Shown here piece by piece: positions 1 to 9,939 of a DNA stretch of 64,000 nt; position 1 is the stretch's first letter, and each line of letters starts with the position of its first letter. The DNA is from Luteibacter anthropi (GTDB lineage Bacteria; Pseudomonadota; Gammaproteobacteria; Xanthomonadales; Rhodanobacteraceae). The position numbers were made by a program, and so were the translations under genes. The stretch covers positions 1-64,000 of the forward strand of contig NZ_JAARLZ010000012.1 of NCBI RefSeq assembly GCF_011759365.1. Reading direction: 5' to 3'. The notes below the pieces were generated by a model. That model ran no database searches. It saw only the letters and a program-made list of their open reading frames with translations, and was not told the origin of the DNA.

Positions 1-451
1 CGTCGGTCGTAAATTTCTGCGGCACCCAGATCTGGCTGTCACCCTGCTTCTTGAGGGTTTCCACGCGGCCGTCGGTGCGTTCGACCGTCATGGTCGTGTT
101 GTTGTCCGTCCAGGTGATTTTGACGGCGGCGTTCTTGAAGGTTGCACCCTTCTTGACGTCGATCACCTCACCGGTATGCAGGGTGAGGTCGTCGTTCTTC
201 TCGTACCAGGTGGTAACGGCAAATGACCAGCCATCGCCGAGGGCGGCCATGTTGTTCACCACAGGGGAGTAGTACAGGCTCAGGTCCATGACCGGGCCCT
301 GTCCGGGATTGCCGGTGATCTTTTGCAGTGGCACCAGTGCCTCGAACAAGCCCGTCCGAGGGTCGACATGCGTGCGCTTCTGCGTGGTGGTGTTGAAGAT
401 GGCGTCGTTCTGGCTATCGCAGGGGTCCGTGCCCATCGCATTGTGGTCCAT
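1..451 (-). CDS. RHS-family protein, N-terminal part (runs off left edge)
   Basis: Reading leftwards from an ATG at 449-451, the frame stays open to the first base of the window, giving about 150 residues of a larger protein. An AGGAGA ribosome site sits at about 458-463. Residues such as THVDPRTGLFEALVPL, then LSLYYSP and GDGWSF, match the N-terminal segment of RHS/YD-repeat proteins of the Pseudomonas secreted-toxin or sugar-binding type, where a short leader precedes beta-rich repeats. No PAAR domain or signal peptide is visible. By family knowledge such proteins form a shell around a C-terminal toxin delivered to competitors or hosts, but the toxin end lies outside the window. Family membership is fairly secure, the toxin role is inference. 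Confidence 0.72.
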   Translation of the reverse strand, partial: MDHNAMGTDPCDSQNDAIFNTTTQKRTHVDPRTGLFEALVPLQKITGNPGQGPVMDLSLYYSPVVNNMAALGDGWSFAVTTWYEKNDDLTLHTGEVIDVKKGATFKNAAVKITWTDNNTTMTVERTDGRVETLKKQGDSQIWVPQKFTTD

Positions 452-624
452 GTCGCTCTCCTGTGCGGTGCGGATGTGGGGTTCGGGAGGCGCGCGTCGA
501 CGCGCTGGCTAGCAGCGTGCGCCGTGGGATGGGGGGGCGATATAGGGCGTCCGTTGTAGGCGCGAATAGGCAGAAACGGTCGGGAGGATGCGAGGTATCG
601 GTTTCTGCGCGAGATTCCTGCATG

Positions 625-738
625 TGTAGGAGCGCGCCTTGCGCGCGACCGGACGAAGCGAAGGAATGGAGATGATCGCGAACGATGAGCGTGAGGCGTG
701 ATCGCAAAAACCGGTCGCGCGCAAGGCGCGCTCCTACA
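625..738. repeat. REPIN (inverted REP pair)
   Basis: A forward REP (625-652, beginning TGTAGGAGCGCGCC) faces its reverse complement (711-738) across about 58 bp. Each half is itself a GC-rich hairpin (GCGCGCC/TTGCGCGC). This arrangement is the classical REPIN, normally mobilised in trans by a RAYT transposase. None is encoded in this window. Confidence 0.9.
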
Positions 739-1349
739 CAAGCAGGTGGTCGCGCGGTGGCCTCACGACGGCAACACGCGGGCGGCGCCTACAGACAATT
801 CTGTGTTGTTTTGCTACGTTGTCACCGCTGCCTGCGCTGTCGCTTCACTCGTATTCGCAGGCAGCCTTCGCTCCAAGGCGGTGGGGGCGTGGAACCGGGG
901 CGATTGGCGTCACCCCGATCCCACTAACCACCGAGTCATCCTCAACTAGCACGAACTAGCAAGGAGTCGTCTATGGCTATCTGTCATTCTACGTCACTCG
1001 TCCGCCCGCCGCTTCTCCGCGGTGGCCCACCCTCCGGTGCCCGGGCCGTTCCGGCCCTGCCAGAACGCGGTTGACGAACCGCGGCGTGAGCCGCGCCTCT
1101 AGCGCTTTGGCCTTGCCGTAAACACCCGGCGCGTTGCCGGCTGCCCGGTAAAGGCCCGCTGACGCCGCATCCACTTCGACAATCACGCCGCCCGGCGTCC
1201 GCTCACGGACACGCCGGAGAGCCTCATCGTCCCGGAGCGATGCGCAGTAAAACGTCAACCTGACGTTGCGTTACCCCGTGGCACGTTCATGGAGTCCATG
1301 GCGTGCCACACCTGGGATGGGAGGGCGGCGCTGACCCATGGAGTCGTAC
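739..1349. other. Intergenic stretch, no secure gene
   Basis: About 600 bp between the first REPIN and the first small gene. It holds one short open frame with a good ribosome site (973-1074, listed separately) and an opposing TTG-initiated frame at 989-1258 whose start has no convincing ribosome site. Nothing else is recognisable. Confidence 0.5.
973..1074 (+). CDS. Possible small ORF, 33 residues
   Basis: An AAGGAG at 961-966 stands six bases before an ATG at 973, and the frame runs 33 codons to TGA. The peptide begins MAICHSTSLVRPPLL and is rich in Pro, Arg and Gly with no membrane segment. Only the ribosome site supports it. It may equally be chance in GC-rich DNA. Confidence 0.22.
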   Translation: MAICHSTSLVRPPLLRGGPPSGARAVPALPERG

Positions 1350-1640
1350 ATGAAGGACATCAACGAACACTGGATTCTGGAGGACGACGATGCCTCCACC
1401 GAACGCTTGCTCAATGAAGCGACGGAGTGGCTGGCGTATGCGCAGGGCACCGCGCGGTTGCTGGCCGAAGTAGCGCATGAAGAGGCAGACGATGCAGACC
1501 ATCGCGACCTGTCGCTGGCGATCGGCGGCGTGGCGGCGCTGGTGGCGGTGGGGCATTACTGCGTGCAGCGGGCGCATACACAGGTGTTGTTCGAGGCACC
1601 GTCGAGGTACGACACCAGCGAGGTGAGCCATGGGCATTGA
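1350..1640 (+). CDS. Small hypothetical protein (96 aa)
   Basis: A short acidic protein starting MKDINEHWILEDDDAS, with a helical middle (LLNEATEWLAYAQGTARLLAEVAHEEADD) and a hydrophobic Ala/Val-rich stretch near residues 50-65. The ATG at 1350 is preferred over one at 1338 because GGAG lies at 1340-1343 with six-base spacing. The helical pattern loosely resembles the small DUF3077-like proteins of pseudomonads, which have no known function; this is a weak impression. Its 3' end overlaps the next gene by 11 bp, so the two are probably translated together. Confidence 0.55.
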   Translation: MKDINEHWILEDDDASTERLLNEATEWLAYAQGTARLLAEVAHEEADDADHRDLSLAIGGVAALVAVGHYCVQRAHTQVLFEAPSRYDTSEVSHGH

Positions 1641-1929
1641 AATCGTGCAGATCACGATGGCGCTGGGGTTGATGGTGATCAACGTGCTGGTGTTCATGGA
1701 TCGCCGCGAGGGAATGAGCCTTGCCACGCGCGGTGCGCGCGGATTCGCGGTGGCGGCCTTCGGCAGCGCGATCGTGGCCTTGCTGGCGATGGATCAGTTG
1801 ATGATCCAGGTGTGGATTCATCCAAAGGATGAGACGACGTTTGTGTTGTTTCGGCTGGCGATGACGGGGATGGGATTGGCAACGTCGGGTGCTGTAGCGT
1901 TCTGGGTGTTGTCGCGGTGGAAAGTGTAG
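1630..1929 (+). CDS. Small integral membrane protein (99 aa)
   Basis: Three hydrophobic helices are evident: residues about 5-22, 36-55 and 76-95, joined by short basic or acidic loops (FMDRREGMS, WIHPKDE). No family is recognised. It overlaps the preceding gene by 11 bp, so the pair is likely one transcript. The stop codon (TAG at 1927-1929) is supplied by the first bases of a REP element (TGTAGG), so the original C-terminus may have been altered when the repeat landed. Confidence 0.55.
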   Translation: MGIEIVQITMALGLMVINVLVFMDRREGMSLATRGARGFAVAAFGSAIVALLAMDQLMIQVWIHPKDETTFVLFRLAMTGMGLATSGAVAFWVLSRWKV

Positions 1930-2126
1930 GAGCGCGCCTTGCGCGCGACTGGTGGAACGGGAGTGGTGATGGGTTGCGCCATGAATGGTCGCGCGCAGGC
2001 GCGCTCCTACAAGGTATTCGCACCACGACCCCGTGTCCCTGTAGGAGCGCGCCTTGCGCGCGACCGGTGGAACGGGAGCGATGATGGGCCGCGCCATGAA
2101 CGGTCGCGCGCAGGCGCGCTCCTACA
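1925..2126. repeat. Tandemly duplicated REPIN (two copies, 115-bp period)
   Basis: Two complete REPINs follow each other: REP halves at 1925-1952 and 1987-2012, then 2040-2067 and 2101-2126. The spacers are also alike (both carry GGTGGAACGGGAG followed by GATGGG and GCGCCATGAA), so the whole REPIN was duplicated instead of two independent insertions having occurred. Confidence 0.88.
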
Positions 2127-2150
2127 GGAGGACTTTAGGCAGTGTGGCGA

Positions 2151-3917
2151 TCAGTTGTCGTGCTTGTCGTGTTCGTGTTCCGGCGGCTTCTTTTCGTCGT
2201 GGTGTTCCTGCGGGCGCTGTTCCGGGCGGGGCTGGTTTCTGGGCTCCTGGCGCGGTGGCTCCTGGCGTTGGGGCTGCGGGCGCTGCTCCATGCGCTGCTG
2301 CTCGAAACGTTGCTGCTGTTCAGCACGTTGTTGCTCGGCGCGTTGCTGCTGTTGTTGCTGCTGTTGTTGCTGTTGCTGTTGCTGTTGCTGTTGCCTATGT
2401 TGCTCGAAGCGCTGTTCCGGGCGCGGGCCTTCGTTCCTGGGCTCCGGCCGCGCGGGTTCATTGGCCGGTGGTACGCGGGCTTCGTTGTGTGGCGCCTGCT
2501 GCTGCGGGTGCGGCGGGGTGGCCATGTCCATCCGGGGGGCGACGTGCGCTGCCTGCGGTGCCGTCGGGCGCTCGACACGGTCGTTGCGGAACATTGCGTT
2601 GGGCGTATGCGGCTGGCCTGGCGCGGCCTGCGGAGGCTGCGGACCGGCGCCGGGGGCCGCCGCATTGCGCTGGAAACCTTCCACGCCAGGGCGCGTCTGC
2701 GCCTGCGGCAAGTTGGGGTGTTCGTTGGGTGCCGTGGCGCGCATCATCTGCGGGCTGAAGTTCGGGCGCTGCATGTGCGCGAAGTCGGCGGCGCCGGCGG
2801 CCGGTGCGCCTGCGGCGGGCTGCCCGTTGTTGAAATGATTGTGGATGTTGTTGGTCGTGTTGTTGTTGACTGAATTGTTGACCGAGTTATTGACCGAGTT
2901 ATTGATGTTGTTGACGTTGCCGAAGTTGTGGCGGTTGTCGATGTGCACCGAACGATTGACGTTCGTATAGTTGTTGATCACCGTGTTCCGGTTCACGACA
3001 TACGGATGGTTGTCGTAGACCACGGCCGGCCGCGAGAAACCGCCACCGCCGCGGGGACCACCCCACGAGGTATTCCACGCATTCCAGCCCCACGGATGAT
3101 CGTGGTGCCCGTGCTCGAACAGTTCGCCCACGAGCACGCCGACGCCGAACGAGACCAGCCCGGTGGCCACCAGGTCGCCACGACTTACCGGCGGCGAATA
3201 CCAGCGCTCGGAATACACCGTGGAATACACCGGCTCGCCGTAGACCACATCGGGGTCGTACTGCGGCACGTACACCACGTCGGATTGCGAGGGCTCGATC
3301 TCGATGGTCTCGGCCGGGGCCTCGACGATGCGCCGTTCTTCCACGGCGGCTGGCGCGGGCGCGGTTTCCACTACCTGTACCTTCTGCTGTGCTGAATCCT
3401 TCAGCGAGCCATGCGCGCGGGCGCGCTGGCGCATCACCTGGATGGCGTTCATCACGTCGGTGGGTTCCGCCGCGTAGGCCGCGCCGAGGGCGGCAGTCCA
3501 GTCGGCGTTTGTGGCGAGCTGGTCCACCACGGCGGGGAAGGCCACGAGGGCTTTCACGCTGGGGTCCCACGGCTGGGCGTCGGCGGCATCGATGAGGGCC
3601 GCGCCGGTGAGGTTGCGGTTGCCTTCGAGGAAGCTGCGCGCCTGGTTCACATCGTCCTGGTGGGTGGACGCAGCGAGCGTCAGCGCCACGAGCTTGTCGG
3701 GGAACAGCGCGATCGGCGACACCAGCGCATAGAGCTGCTCGGCCGTGGGCGGCTGGTAGACCGCCTGCTGCGATACCTGGGGGGCGCTCGCGCCCGGTGC
3801 GGGCGCCGGTTGCGCCGCCTCGTCGGGAGGGGCCTGGCGCTGGCAACCGGCAAGAAAACCGATCGTCGCGACCGACAGGGCAGACATCAGGAAGACATCC
3901 CTCGTGCTTCGTTTCAT
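2151..3917 (-). CDS. DUF3300 lipoprotein with Asn- and Gln-rich tail (588 aa)
   Basis: The N-terminus is a lipoprotein signal ending in the lipobox LAGC (residues 22-25), followed by a Pro/Ala linker. Residues about 55-290 form the DUF3300 domain (LVSPIALFPDKLVALTLAASTHQDDV, then VVYVPQYDPDVVYGEPVY). The C-terminal half is low complexity: Asn-rich repeats of the SVNNSVNN type, a Pro/Gln region, a run of about 17 Gln encoded by tandem CAG/CAA codons (about 2340-2395), and a charged His/Asp/Lys tail. Family members, for example YacH of E. coli, have no established function. The protein should be anchored to an outer or inner membrane lipid. The gene stands alone, divergent from the mannan locus. 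A weak AAGGCC precedes the ATG. Confidence 0.8.
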   Translation of the reverse strand: MKRSTRDVFLMSALSVATIGFLAGCQRQAPPDEAAQPAPAPGASAPQVSQQAVYQPPTAEQLYALVSPIALFPDKLVALTLAASTHQDDVNQARSFLEGNRNLTGAALIDAADAQPWDPSVKALVAFPAVVDQLATNADWTAALGAAYAAEPTDVMNAIQVMRQRARAHGSLKDSAQQKVQVVETAPAPAAVEERRIVEAPAETIEIEPSQSDVVYVPQYDPDVVYGEPVYSTVYSERWYSPPVSRGDLVATGLVSFGVGVLVGELFEHGHHDHPWGWNAWNTSWGGPRGGGGFSRPAVVYDNHPYVVNRNTVINNYTNVNRSVHIDNRHNFGNVNNINNSVNNSVNNSVNNNTTNNIHNHFNNGQPAAGAPAAGAADFAHMQRPNFSPQMMRATAPNEHPNLPQAQTRPGVEGFQRNAAAPGAGPQPPQAAPGQPHTPNAMFRNDRVERPTAPQAAHVAPRMDMATPPHPQQQAPHNEARVPPANEPARPEPRNEGPRPEQRFEQHRQQQQQQQQQQQQQQQQQRAEQQRAEQQQRFEQQRMEQRPQPQRQEPPRQEPRNQPRPEQRPQEHHDEKKPPEHEHDKHDN

Positions 3918-4381
3918 GGTGGCCTTCAGTCCCGGATCGGGGATCGATCCAACATGGCGCCAGATTCCCTTTTACTGCGTGACTGCGCGCTGTCTGCTGC
4001 CGTAATCACTTGCGAATCTGCAGGGGCATTTAGCTACGCGTCGGACTTCGCGGGAACCTGCGGGGGGACGACGGCGCCCTGCGTTAGAAGAGTGTTGGAC
4101 GCAGCGTGGGCGAATTGCCGGATTTGGGGATGTTTTTACGCTGCAGTGCAGCAAGCAAGGGTATCCAAAGCCGGTTCCGGTCACCTCTGTTCGTGGACGA
4201 AAATAAAAACAATGAAAACCAATAAGTTGAAAATATATATCCAGCGTATTGACTAAAGATGGATCGATCCAAATTGCTCCTGAGAATTTCCGCACTGCAC
4301 TATTTTGGTATTTTCATCAAAGCTATATAAATCAATACGTTGATGCTAACTTGTCATCCTTGGATCGAGTTAAAAAATTGG
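3918..4381. other. Divergent intergenic region, partly AT-rich
   Basis: About 460 bp between the DUF3300 gene and the mannan operon promoter. The part at about 4190-4380 is markedly AT-rich for this genome and carries A- and T-tracts (AAATATATATCC, TATTTTGGTATTTTCATC), as expected of upstream promoter DNA. No gene is supported. Confidence 0.55.
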
Positions 4382-4410
4382 TTGACAACGTTGTCAGCCC
4401 ACCCAAGAAT
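4382..4410 (+). promoter_or_regulatory. Promoter with LacI-family operator for the mannan operon
   Basis: TTGACA at 4382-4387 and AAGAAT at 4405-4410 are separated by 17 bp, a plausible sigma-70 promoter. A perfect 14-bp palindrome with central CG, TGACAACGTTGTCA (4383-4396), covers the -35 box and the start of the spacer. Central-CG palindromes of this type are bound by LacI-family sugar repressors, and the position would block RNA polymerase. No LacI gene lies in the window, so the regulator acts from elsewhere. Confidence 0.7.
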
Positions 4411-4648
4411 CCGCCTCGTAACACCGGTGCAACGACACTGGGTTAACGCCGCCGGTTGCTCTCCCCACGTTTGGCCGCGGCGACAACGAACAGGGCACGG
4501 AACATTCAAGGGATCGAACGTCTTCGGAACGCTGGCGCAAGCCAGCGCGGTGGCGTTCGCTTCGCGAAAACAAACCAGCGGGGCTAAGGCAACCAGTGCG
4601 CGCGAGCGGCTTGTTCCGGCTATCCGATTCAATCTCCAGGAGATCGAT

Positions 4649-7315
4649 GTGAACCACCGTATCAGCGCACTGAGCATGGCCATCATGGCCGGGCTGTTCG
4701 CCACGGGTAGCGTGATGGCGCAGGACGCAAGCACGACGACCCCGCCCGCCAAGACCGCCGCTGCCAAGAAGAACGAAGACCCGACCGCCGGCGCGCCGGG
4801 TTCGGCATCCGCGCAGGATGCCGCCAACCTCAACGGCATCACCGTCACCGGTATCCGTGCCAGCCTGCAGAAGTCGCTGGACCTGAAGCGCAACTCCGAC
4901 TCCATCGTCGATGCCATCTCGGCCGAAGACGTGGGCAAGTTCCCGGACACCAACGTGGCCGAGTCGCTGTCGCACCTTCCGGGCATCAGCGTCGACCGTA
5001 ACTTCGGCGAAGGCGACAAGGTCAGCATCCTGGGTACCGACCCGGCGCTTAACCGCCTGCTGCTCAACGGCCAGACCCTGGCCTCGACGAACTGGACGTC
5101 CGATCCGAACAACCCGGACAGCCGCTCGTTCGACTACAGCCTGCTCACCTCGGAAATCATCGGTAACGCCCAGGTCTACAAGACCCCGCAGGCGAACATC
5201 GACGAAGGCAGCATCGGCGGCACGGTCATCGTGAACACCCGTCGCCCGCTCGACCTGAAGGCCAACACCCTTACCGGCAACGTCAGCTACAGCTACAACG
5301 ACCGCGCCGACCGCGGCAAGCCGAACGCTTCGGTGATGTACAGCTGGAAGAACCAGGACAACACCTTCGGCATCCTGGGTTCGGTGATGCACTCCGATCG
5401 CATCATCGATCGCCAGGGCACCGAAGTGTTCGGTTACCAGCGTGTCAATGACCCGACCGACACCAACGCAAGCCACCAGTTCGATCCGGCCGTGGTGCCG
5501 AAGAACCAGCAGGGCGTTTACCCGACGGCCGTCAACACCGCGTGGTTCCAGCAGGAACGCAAGCGTGACGGCGTGTCCACCGGCGTGCAGTGGAAGCCGA
5601 ACGACGGCTTCGAGCTGAACTTCACCGGCCTGTACGTCACCGAGAAGTTCAACAACTTCAACCAGAGCCACTACGGCGAATGGTCCGGTTCGGCCAAGGA
5701 CGCCACCCAGCTCGGCTTCGACAATGGCGTGGCCACCTCGGGCACCTACGGCCCGAACGCCGCCACCTACCTCGACGGCTACGAGCGCGAATCCACCGTC
5801 AACACCGGTACCGCGCAGCTGCGCGCCGACTGGTACGGCGACGGCTGGACGGCATCGAGCCAGATCGGCTACACCGGTTCCACGGGTGGTTCGGCAGGCA
5901 TCTACAACGCCCAGTTCAAGAGCCTCGGCGGTTACACCTACAACCTCGACGGCCAGCATCCGCAGATCAACTTCAACAACGGCGACAACCCGAACCAGTC
6001 GCTGATCAATGGTGCAGGCTACAGCCATGCGCCCAGCTACGACCGCGAGCGTTACTTCCAGGCCGACTTCGCGCACGACGTCAGCTGGGGGCCGTTCAAC
6101 CAGATCGAAACCGGCATCAAGGCCACCAACCATCTCGATGGCCAGGATGCGTATTCGTCGAACTTCCCGAACGACGTGCTTGCCGCCTCGGGCATGCCGC
6201 TGTCCAGCATTGCCGGCGGCGGTACCCCCAGCGGTTTCCTCGATGGCCTCTCGCCTGCCGGCAACATGGGTGACTGGACGACCATCAGCAAGGGCGGTCT
6301 GAAGAACTATGTGAACGCGCTGAAGGACAAGTACGGCTATTCGCTCGATCCGAAGGCGACCTACAGCATCGCCGAGCAGAATCGCGCGTTCTACCTGCAG
6401 GGTGATTTCTCGGGCGACGACTACCGCGGTAACCTCGGCGTGCGCTACTTCCGCACCCGTGACACGGTCAACGGCTATTCCAACATCGGCAACAACCAGT
6501 ACGCACCGGTGAACAAGCGCAGCAGCTACCACGACTGGCTGCCGTCGCTGAACATCGCCTACGACGCGGCCGAGAACGTCACCCTGCGTTTCGGCGCTGC
6601 GAAGACGATCGCCCGTCCGCGCTACCAGCAGATGACCCCGTACGTGGCGCTGGATGACCGCACCCTTACCGGTTCGAGCGGCAACATCAACCTCAAGCCG
6701 TACAAGTCGACCAACTACGACTTCTCGGCCGAGTGGTACTTCTCGGAGAACAGCCTGCTGTCGGCCGAATTGTTCTATCGCCGCATCTCGGGTTACATCC
6801 TCAACACCAACGTCGAGCAGACGCAGTTCAACCTGACGACCCAGCAGAACGCCGTGTACCAGATGCAGGTGCCGATCAATGCCGGTGTTGCCAAGGTCAA
6901 GGGCGTGTCTCTGACCTATCAGCAGAACTTCAAGTACGGTTTCGGCATGCTTGCCAACTACACGTACTCGGATGTGGACACCAGCAACGACTTCCCGCTG
7001 CCGTACAACTCGAAGAACTCCTTCAACCTGTCGCCGTTCTTCGAGCAGGGTCCATGGAGCGCTCGCGTGACCTACAGCTGGCGTTCGTCGTACTTCACCT
7101 CGATCGCACAGTTGCAGTCGCAGCAGATCACGGGCATCTTCCGTGAACTGGATGCCTCGGTCGGCTACCAGATCAACGACCACATGCGTGTGTCGCTGGA
7201 TGCCACCAACCTGCTCGACGAGACCTACTACCAGTATGACAACACGCCTTCGGAGCCGCTCAATGCGTACAAGAACGGTCGTACCTACACGGTGTCGCTG
7301 GGCTTGAAGCTGTGA
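4649..7315 (+). CDS. TonB-dependent outer-membrane receptor, glycan type
   Basis: The start is taken as GTG 4649 because AGGAG stands just upstream (about 4638-4642) and a clean signal peptide follows (MNHRISALSMAIMAGLFATGSVMA). The 888-residue product has a Pro/Ala/Lys linker, a TonB-box-like segment (GITVTGIR), a plug domain (VGKFPDTNVAESLSHLPGISVDR, then NGQTLAST) and a long beta-barrel ending in an aromatic/hydrophobic strand (YTVSLGLKL). This is the TIGR01782-type receptor common in Xanthomonadales and Caulobacter for oligosaccharide uptake. It heads an operon with three mannosidases, so manno-oligosaccharides or high-mannose N-glycans are the likely cargo. It carries a 5' leader of about 230 bases. 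Confidence 0.9.
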   Translation: MNHRISALSMAIMAGLFATGSVMAQDASTTTPPAKTAAAKKNEDPTAGAPGSASAQDAANLNGITVTGIRASLQKSLDLKRNSDSIVDAISAEDVGKFPDTNVAESLSHLPGISVDRNFGEGDKVSILGTDPALNRLLLNGQTLASTNWTSDPNNPDSRSFDYSLLTSEIIGNAQVYKTPQANIDEGSIGGTVIVNTRRPLDLKANTLTGNVSYSYNDRADRGKPNASVMYSWKNQDNTFGILGSVMHSDRIIDRQGTEVFGYQRVNDPTDTNASHQFDPAVVPKNQQGVYPTAVNTAWFQQERKRDGVSTGVQWKPNDGFELNFTGLYVTEKFNNFNQSHYGEWSGSAKDATQLGFDNGVATSGTYGPNAATYLDGYERESTVNTGTAQLRADWYGDGWTASSQIGYTGSTGGSAGIYNAQFKSLGGYTYNLDGQHPQINFNNGDNPNQSLINGAGYSHAPSYDRERYFQADFAHDVSWGPFNQIETGIKATNHLDGQDAYSSNFPNDVLAASGMPLSSIAGGGTPSGFLDGLSPAGNMGDWTTISKGGLKNYVNALKDKYGYSLDPKATYSIAEQNRAFYLQGDFSGDDYRGNLGVRYFRTRDTVNGYSNIGNNQYAPVNKRSSYHDWLPSLNIAYDAAENVTLRFGAAKTIARPRYQQMTPYVALDDRTLTGSSGNINLKPYKSTNYDFSAEWYFSENSLLSAELFYRRISGYILNTNVEQTQFNLTTQQNAVYQMQVPINAGVAKVKGVSLTYQQNFKYGFGMLANYTYSDVDTSNDFPLPYNSKNSFNLSPFFEQGPWSARVTYSWRSSYFTSIAQLQSQQITGIFRELDASVGYQINDHMRVSLDATNLLDETYYQYDNTPSEPLNAYKNGRTYTVSLGLKL

Positions 7316-9939
7316 TGCGCCGCGCGTCGTTGGCCCTGGCGTTCTGGCTGGCCGCCGGAGCGGCCAGTGCCACCGTGCCGGCGGAGAGAGACCTCTCCGC
7401 TGGCTGGCGCTTCCGTCTTGCCCAAGGGGCGGAAGCCGACGCGCATGCAAACCTGAAGGACTGGCAGCCGGCCCACGTGCCGGGTGCCGTCCAGACAGAC
7501 CTGTTGGCGCTGGGACGGATCGAGGATCCGTTCTGGCGTGACAACGAGGCCGGCCTGCAATGGATCGGCCTCGCCAACTGGGATTATCGACTCGACTTCG
7601 ACGTGGACGCGGCCACCCTGGCACGCGGTCACGTCGATCTCGTTTTCGACGGTCTGGATACCTTTGCTGAGGTTAATCTCAACGGTAAGAAGCTGGTCGC
7701 GGCGGACAACATGTTCCGCCAGTGGCGCCTGCCGGTGAAGGACACCCTGCACAAGGGCAGCAATACCCTGGAAGTGCATTTCCAGTCCCCCATTTCGCGT
7801 CTGCTTCCCTGGTTGATGAAACAGCCGTATTCGCTGCCGGGCGAGTTCGATTCCGCCTTCGGCGACGAACCCAAGGGCAAGCAGACCTCCAACTACGTGC
7901 GCAAGGCCAACTACCAGTACGGCTGGGACTGGGGTCCGCGCTACGTCACCGCTGGCATCTGGCGCCCGGTGCGCCTGGAAACCTGGGACACCCTGCGCCT
8001 GGCCGATTTCCACGTGGCCCAGCAGCATGTGGATGCTGACAACGCCCAGCTCGACGCACAGTTCGACGTGCGCAGCGACAAGGCCGGCCCCGTGATGCTC
8101 AAGGTCGACTGGAAAGCGCCCGACGGCAGCCACGGCCACGAAGAGCGCACCGTGACCCTTGCCAAGGGCGAGAATCACGTGGCGCTGCCGGTGGCCATCG
8201 CCCATCCGCAGCGCTGGTGGCCGGTGGGCTACGGTGAGCCCAATCTCTATACGTTCCATGCCGAGGTCGCCAGCGACGGCGCCACGCTGGCCAGCACCGA
8301 TCGCGAGACCGGCCTGCGCAGTGTCGAGCTGCGTCGCGAGAAGGATCAATGGGGCCGTGGCTTCGCCTTCGTGGTCAACGGCGTGCCCATCTTTGCCAAG
8401 GGCGCCAACCTTATCCCGTTCGACAGTTTTCCCTCGCGCGTCACGCCTGAGCGGATGGAAGCCATCCTGCGTTCGGCGCACGACGCCAACATGAACATGC
8501 TGCGCATGTGGGGCGGCGGCACCTATCAGGACGACGCGTTCTACACCCTGGCCGACCGCATGGGCCTGATGATCTGGCAGGACTTCATGTTCGGCGGTGC
8601 CATCACGCCGTATGACGCCGATTTCCGCGAGAGCACCCGCATCGAGGCCGTGGAGCAGGTCACCCGCCTGCGCGATCACCCGTCGATCGTGCTGTGGGCC
8701 GGCAACAACGAAGTGCAGACCGGCTGGGACGACTGGCCGGATCGCCAGGACTTCCGCAAGTTCGTCAATGCCGACGAGGTCAAGCGCATCGACGACGGCA
8801 TGCGCGACATCTTCGACAAGACCCTGCGCAAGGTGGTGAAGGATCTCTCGCCGCAGGTGCCGTACTGGGCCAGCTCGCCCAGCACCGATTTCGATGGTCC
8901 GGCCAACGTCGAGAACGACGGCGACTTCCATTACTGGAAGGTCTGGTCGGGTTCCGAACCCATCTCTCACTATCTCGACATCACGCCGCGCTTCCAGTCG
9001 GAGTACGGCCTGCAGTCCTTCCCGGTGATGGCCACGATCAAGGCCTTCGCGAAACCGGAAGACATGCAGCCGGAATCGAAGGTGATGCGTGCGCACCAGA
9101 AATTCGCCAACGGCGACGGCAACCAGCGCCTGCTGCTGTACATCCGCCAGGAATACGGCGAGCCGAAGGATTTTCCGTCGTTCGTGTACCTGAGCCAGGT
9201 GATGCAGGCCGAGGGCATCGAACTGGCTGCCGAGCACCTGCGCAGCGCACGTCCGCGCAGCATGGGCTCGTTGTACTGGCAGCTCAACGATGTGTGGCCG
9301 GGCGCGTCCTGGGCGTCGGTCGATTACTTCAACCGCTGGAAGGCCCTGCAATTCCATGCGAAGCGCTTCTATGCGCCGGTGGACGTGGTGCCGCTGCGCC
9401 GTAACGGCGTGACCGAGGTGTTCGCGGTCTCCGATCGCACCAGCGCTTTCGATGCCAGCCTGCGCGTGCGCGTCTACGACATGGGTGGCAAGTTGTTGCG
9501 CGAATCCAGCCAGCCCGTGCATGCGGCGGCGCTGTCCAGCACCTCCGTGCTGAAGCTCGATGACGCTGCGCTGCTCAAGGGCGCCGATCCGAAACACACC
9601 GTGGTGTCCTTCGAGCTGGTGGAACAGGGCGCGCCGGTCACCCGTCACCTGCTTTACTTCGGCGCGGCGCGCGACCTGGCGCTGCCGAAGCCGGAACTGC
9701 AATGGGACGTGCGCGAGGCCGGTCAGGGTCTGGTGGTCACGGTCAAGGCGAAGCGCCTGGCCCGTGCCGTCTGGATCGATACCGCAGACACCGACGTGCG
9801 ACTTGCCGACAATGCATTTGACCTGCTGCCCGGCGAAAGCCGCGAGATCGCCGTCGATGGCAAGGTCGATGCCGCCACCCTGCGCCATGCCCTCTCGGTC
9901 ATGTCGCTGGTCGATGCACTGAAGGAGAACATGCCTTGA
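7315..9939 (+). CDS. Glycoside hydrolase family 2 beta-mannosidase
   Basis: The 874-residue enzyme hydrolyses terminal beta-1,4-mannose from manno-oligosaccharides or the chitobiose-linked mannose of N-glycan cores. A signal peptide ([19 protein letters not shown]) targets it to the periplasm. The sugar-binding jelly-roll lies at residues about 20-190, then the TIM barrel with acid/base Glu466 in [11 protein letters not shown] and nucleophile Glu563 in [11 protein letters not shown], both diagnostic for GH2 mannosidases. The ATG at 7315 overlaps the TGA of the receptor gene (TGATG), implying translational coupling. A GTG at 7312 is an alternative start. The 3' end overlaps the next gene by four bases. 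Confidence 0.93.
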   Translation: MRRASLALAFWLAAGAASATVPAERDLSAGWRFRLAQGAEADAHANLKDWQPAHVPGAVQTDLLALGRIEDPFWRDNEAGLQWIGLANWDYRLDFDVDAATLARGHVDLVFDGLDTFAEVNLNGKKLVAADNMFRQWRLPVKDTLHKGSNTLEVHFQSPISRLLPWLMKQPYSLPGEFDSAFGDEPKGKQTSNYVRKANYQYGWDWGPRYVTAGIWRPVRLETWDTLRLADFHVAQQHVDADNAQLDAQFDVRSDKAGPVMLKVDWKAPDGSHGHEERTVTLAKGENHVALPVAIAHPQRWWPVGYGEPNLYTFHAEVASDGATLASTDRETGLRSVELRREKDQWGRGFAFVVNGVPIFAKGANLIPFDSFPSRVTPERMEAILRSAHDANMNMLRMWGGGTYQDDAFYTLADRMGLMIWQDFMFGGAITPYDADFRESTRIEAVEQVTRLRDHPSIVLWAGNNEVQTGWDDWPDRQDFRKFVNADEVKRIDDGMRDIFDKTLRKVVKDLSPQVPYWASSPSTDFDGPANVENDGDFHYWKVWSGSEPISHYLDITPRFQSEYGLQSFPVMATIKAFAKPEDMQPESKVMRAHQKFANGDGNQRLLLYIRQEYGEPKDFPSFVYLSQVMQAEGIELAAEHLRSARPRSMGSLYWQLNDVWPGASWASVDYFNRWKALQFHAKRFYAPVDVVPLRRNGVTEVFAVSDRTSAFDASLRVRVYDMGGKLLRESSQPVHAAALSSTSVLKLDDAALLKGADPKHTVVSFELVEQGAPVTRHLLYFGAARDLALPKPELQWDVREAGQGLVVTVKAKRLARAVWIDTADTDVRLADNAFDLLPGESREIAVDGKVDAATLRHALSVMSLVDALKENMP

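Noticed and set aside
989-1258. TTG-started - strand frame of 89 residues
   Set aside because: The peptide looks almost plausible, but the start has no good ribosome site, no family is recognised, and it overlaps a competing small frame.
4394-7624. 1076-residue open frame antisense to the TonB receptor
   Set aside because: Shadow of a GC-rich gene. It is Arg/Val/His-rich with no domain and no ribosome site, while the + strand frame is a clear receptor.
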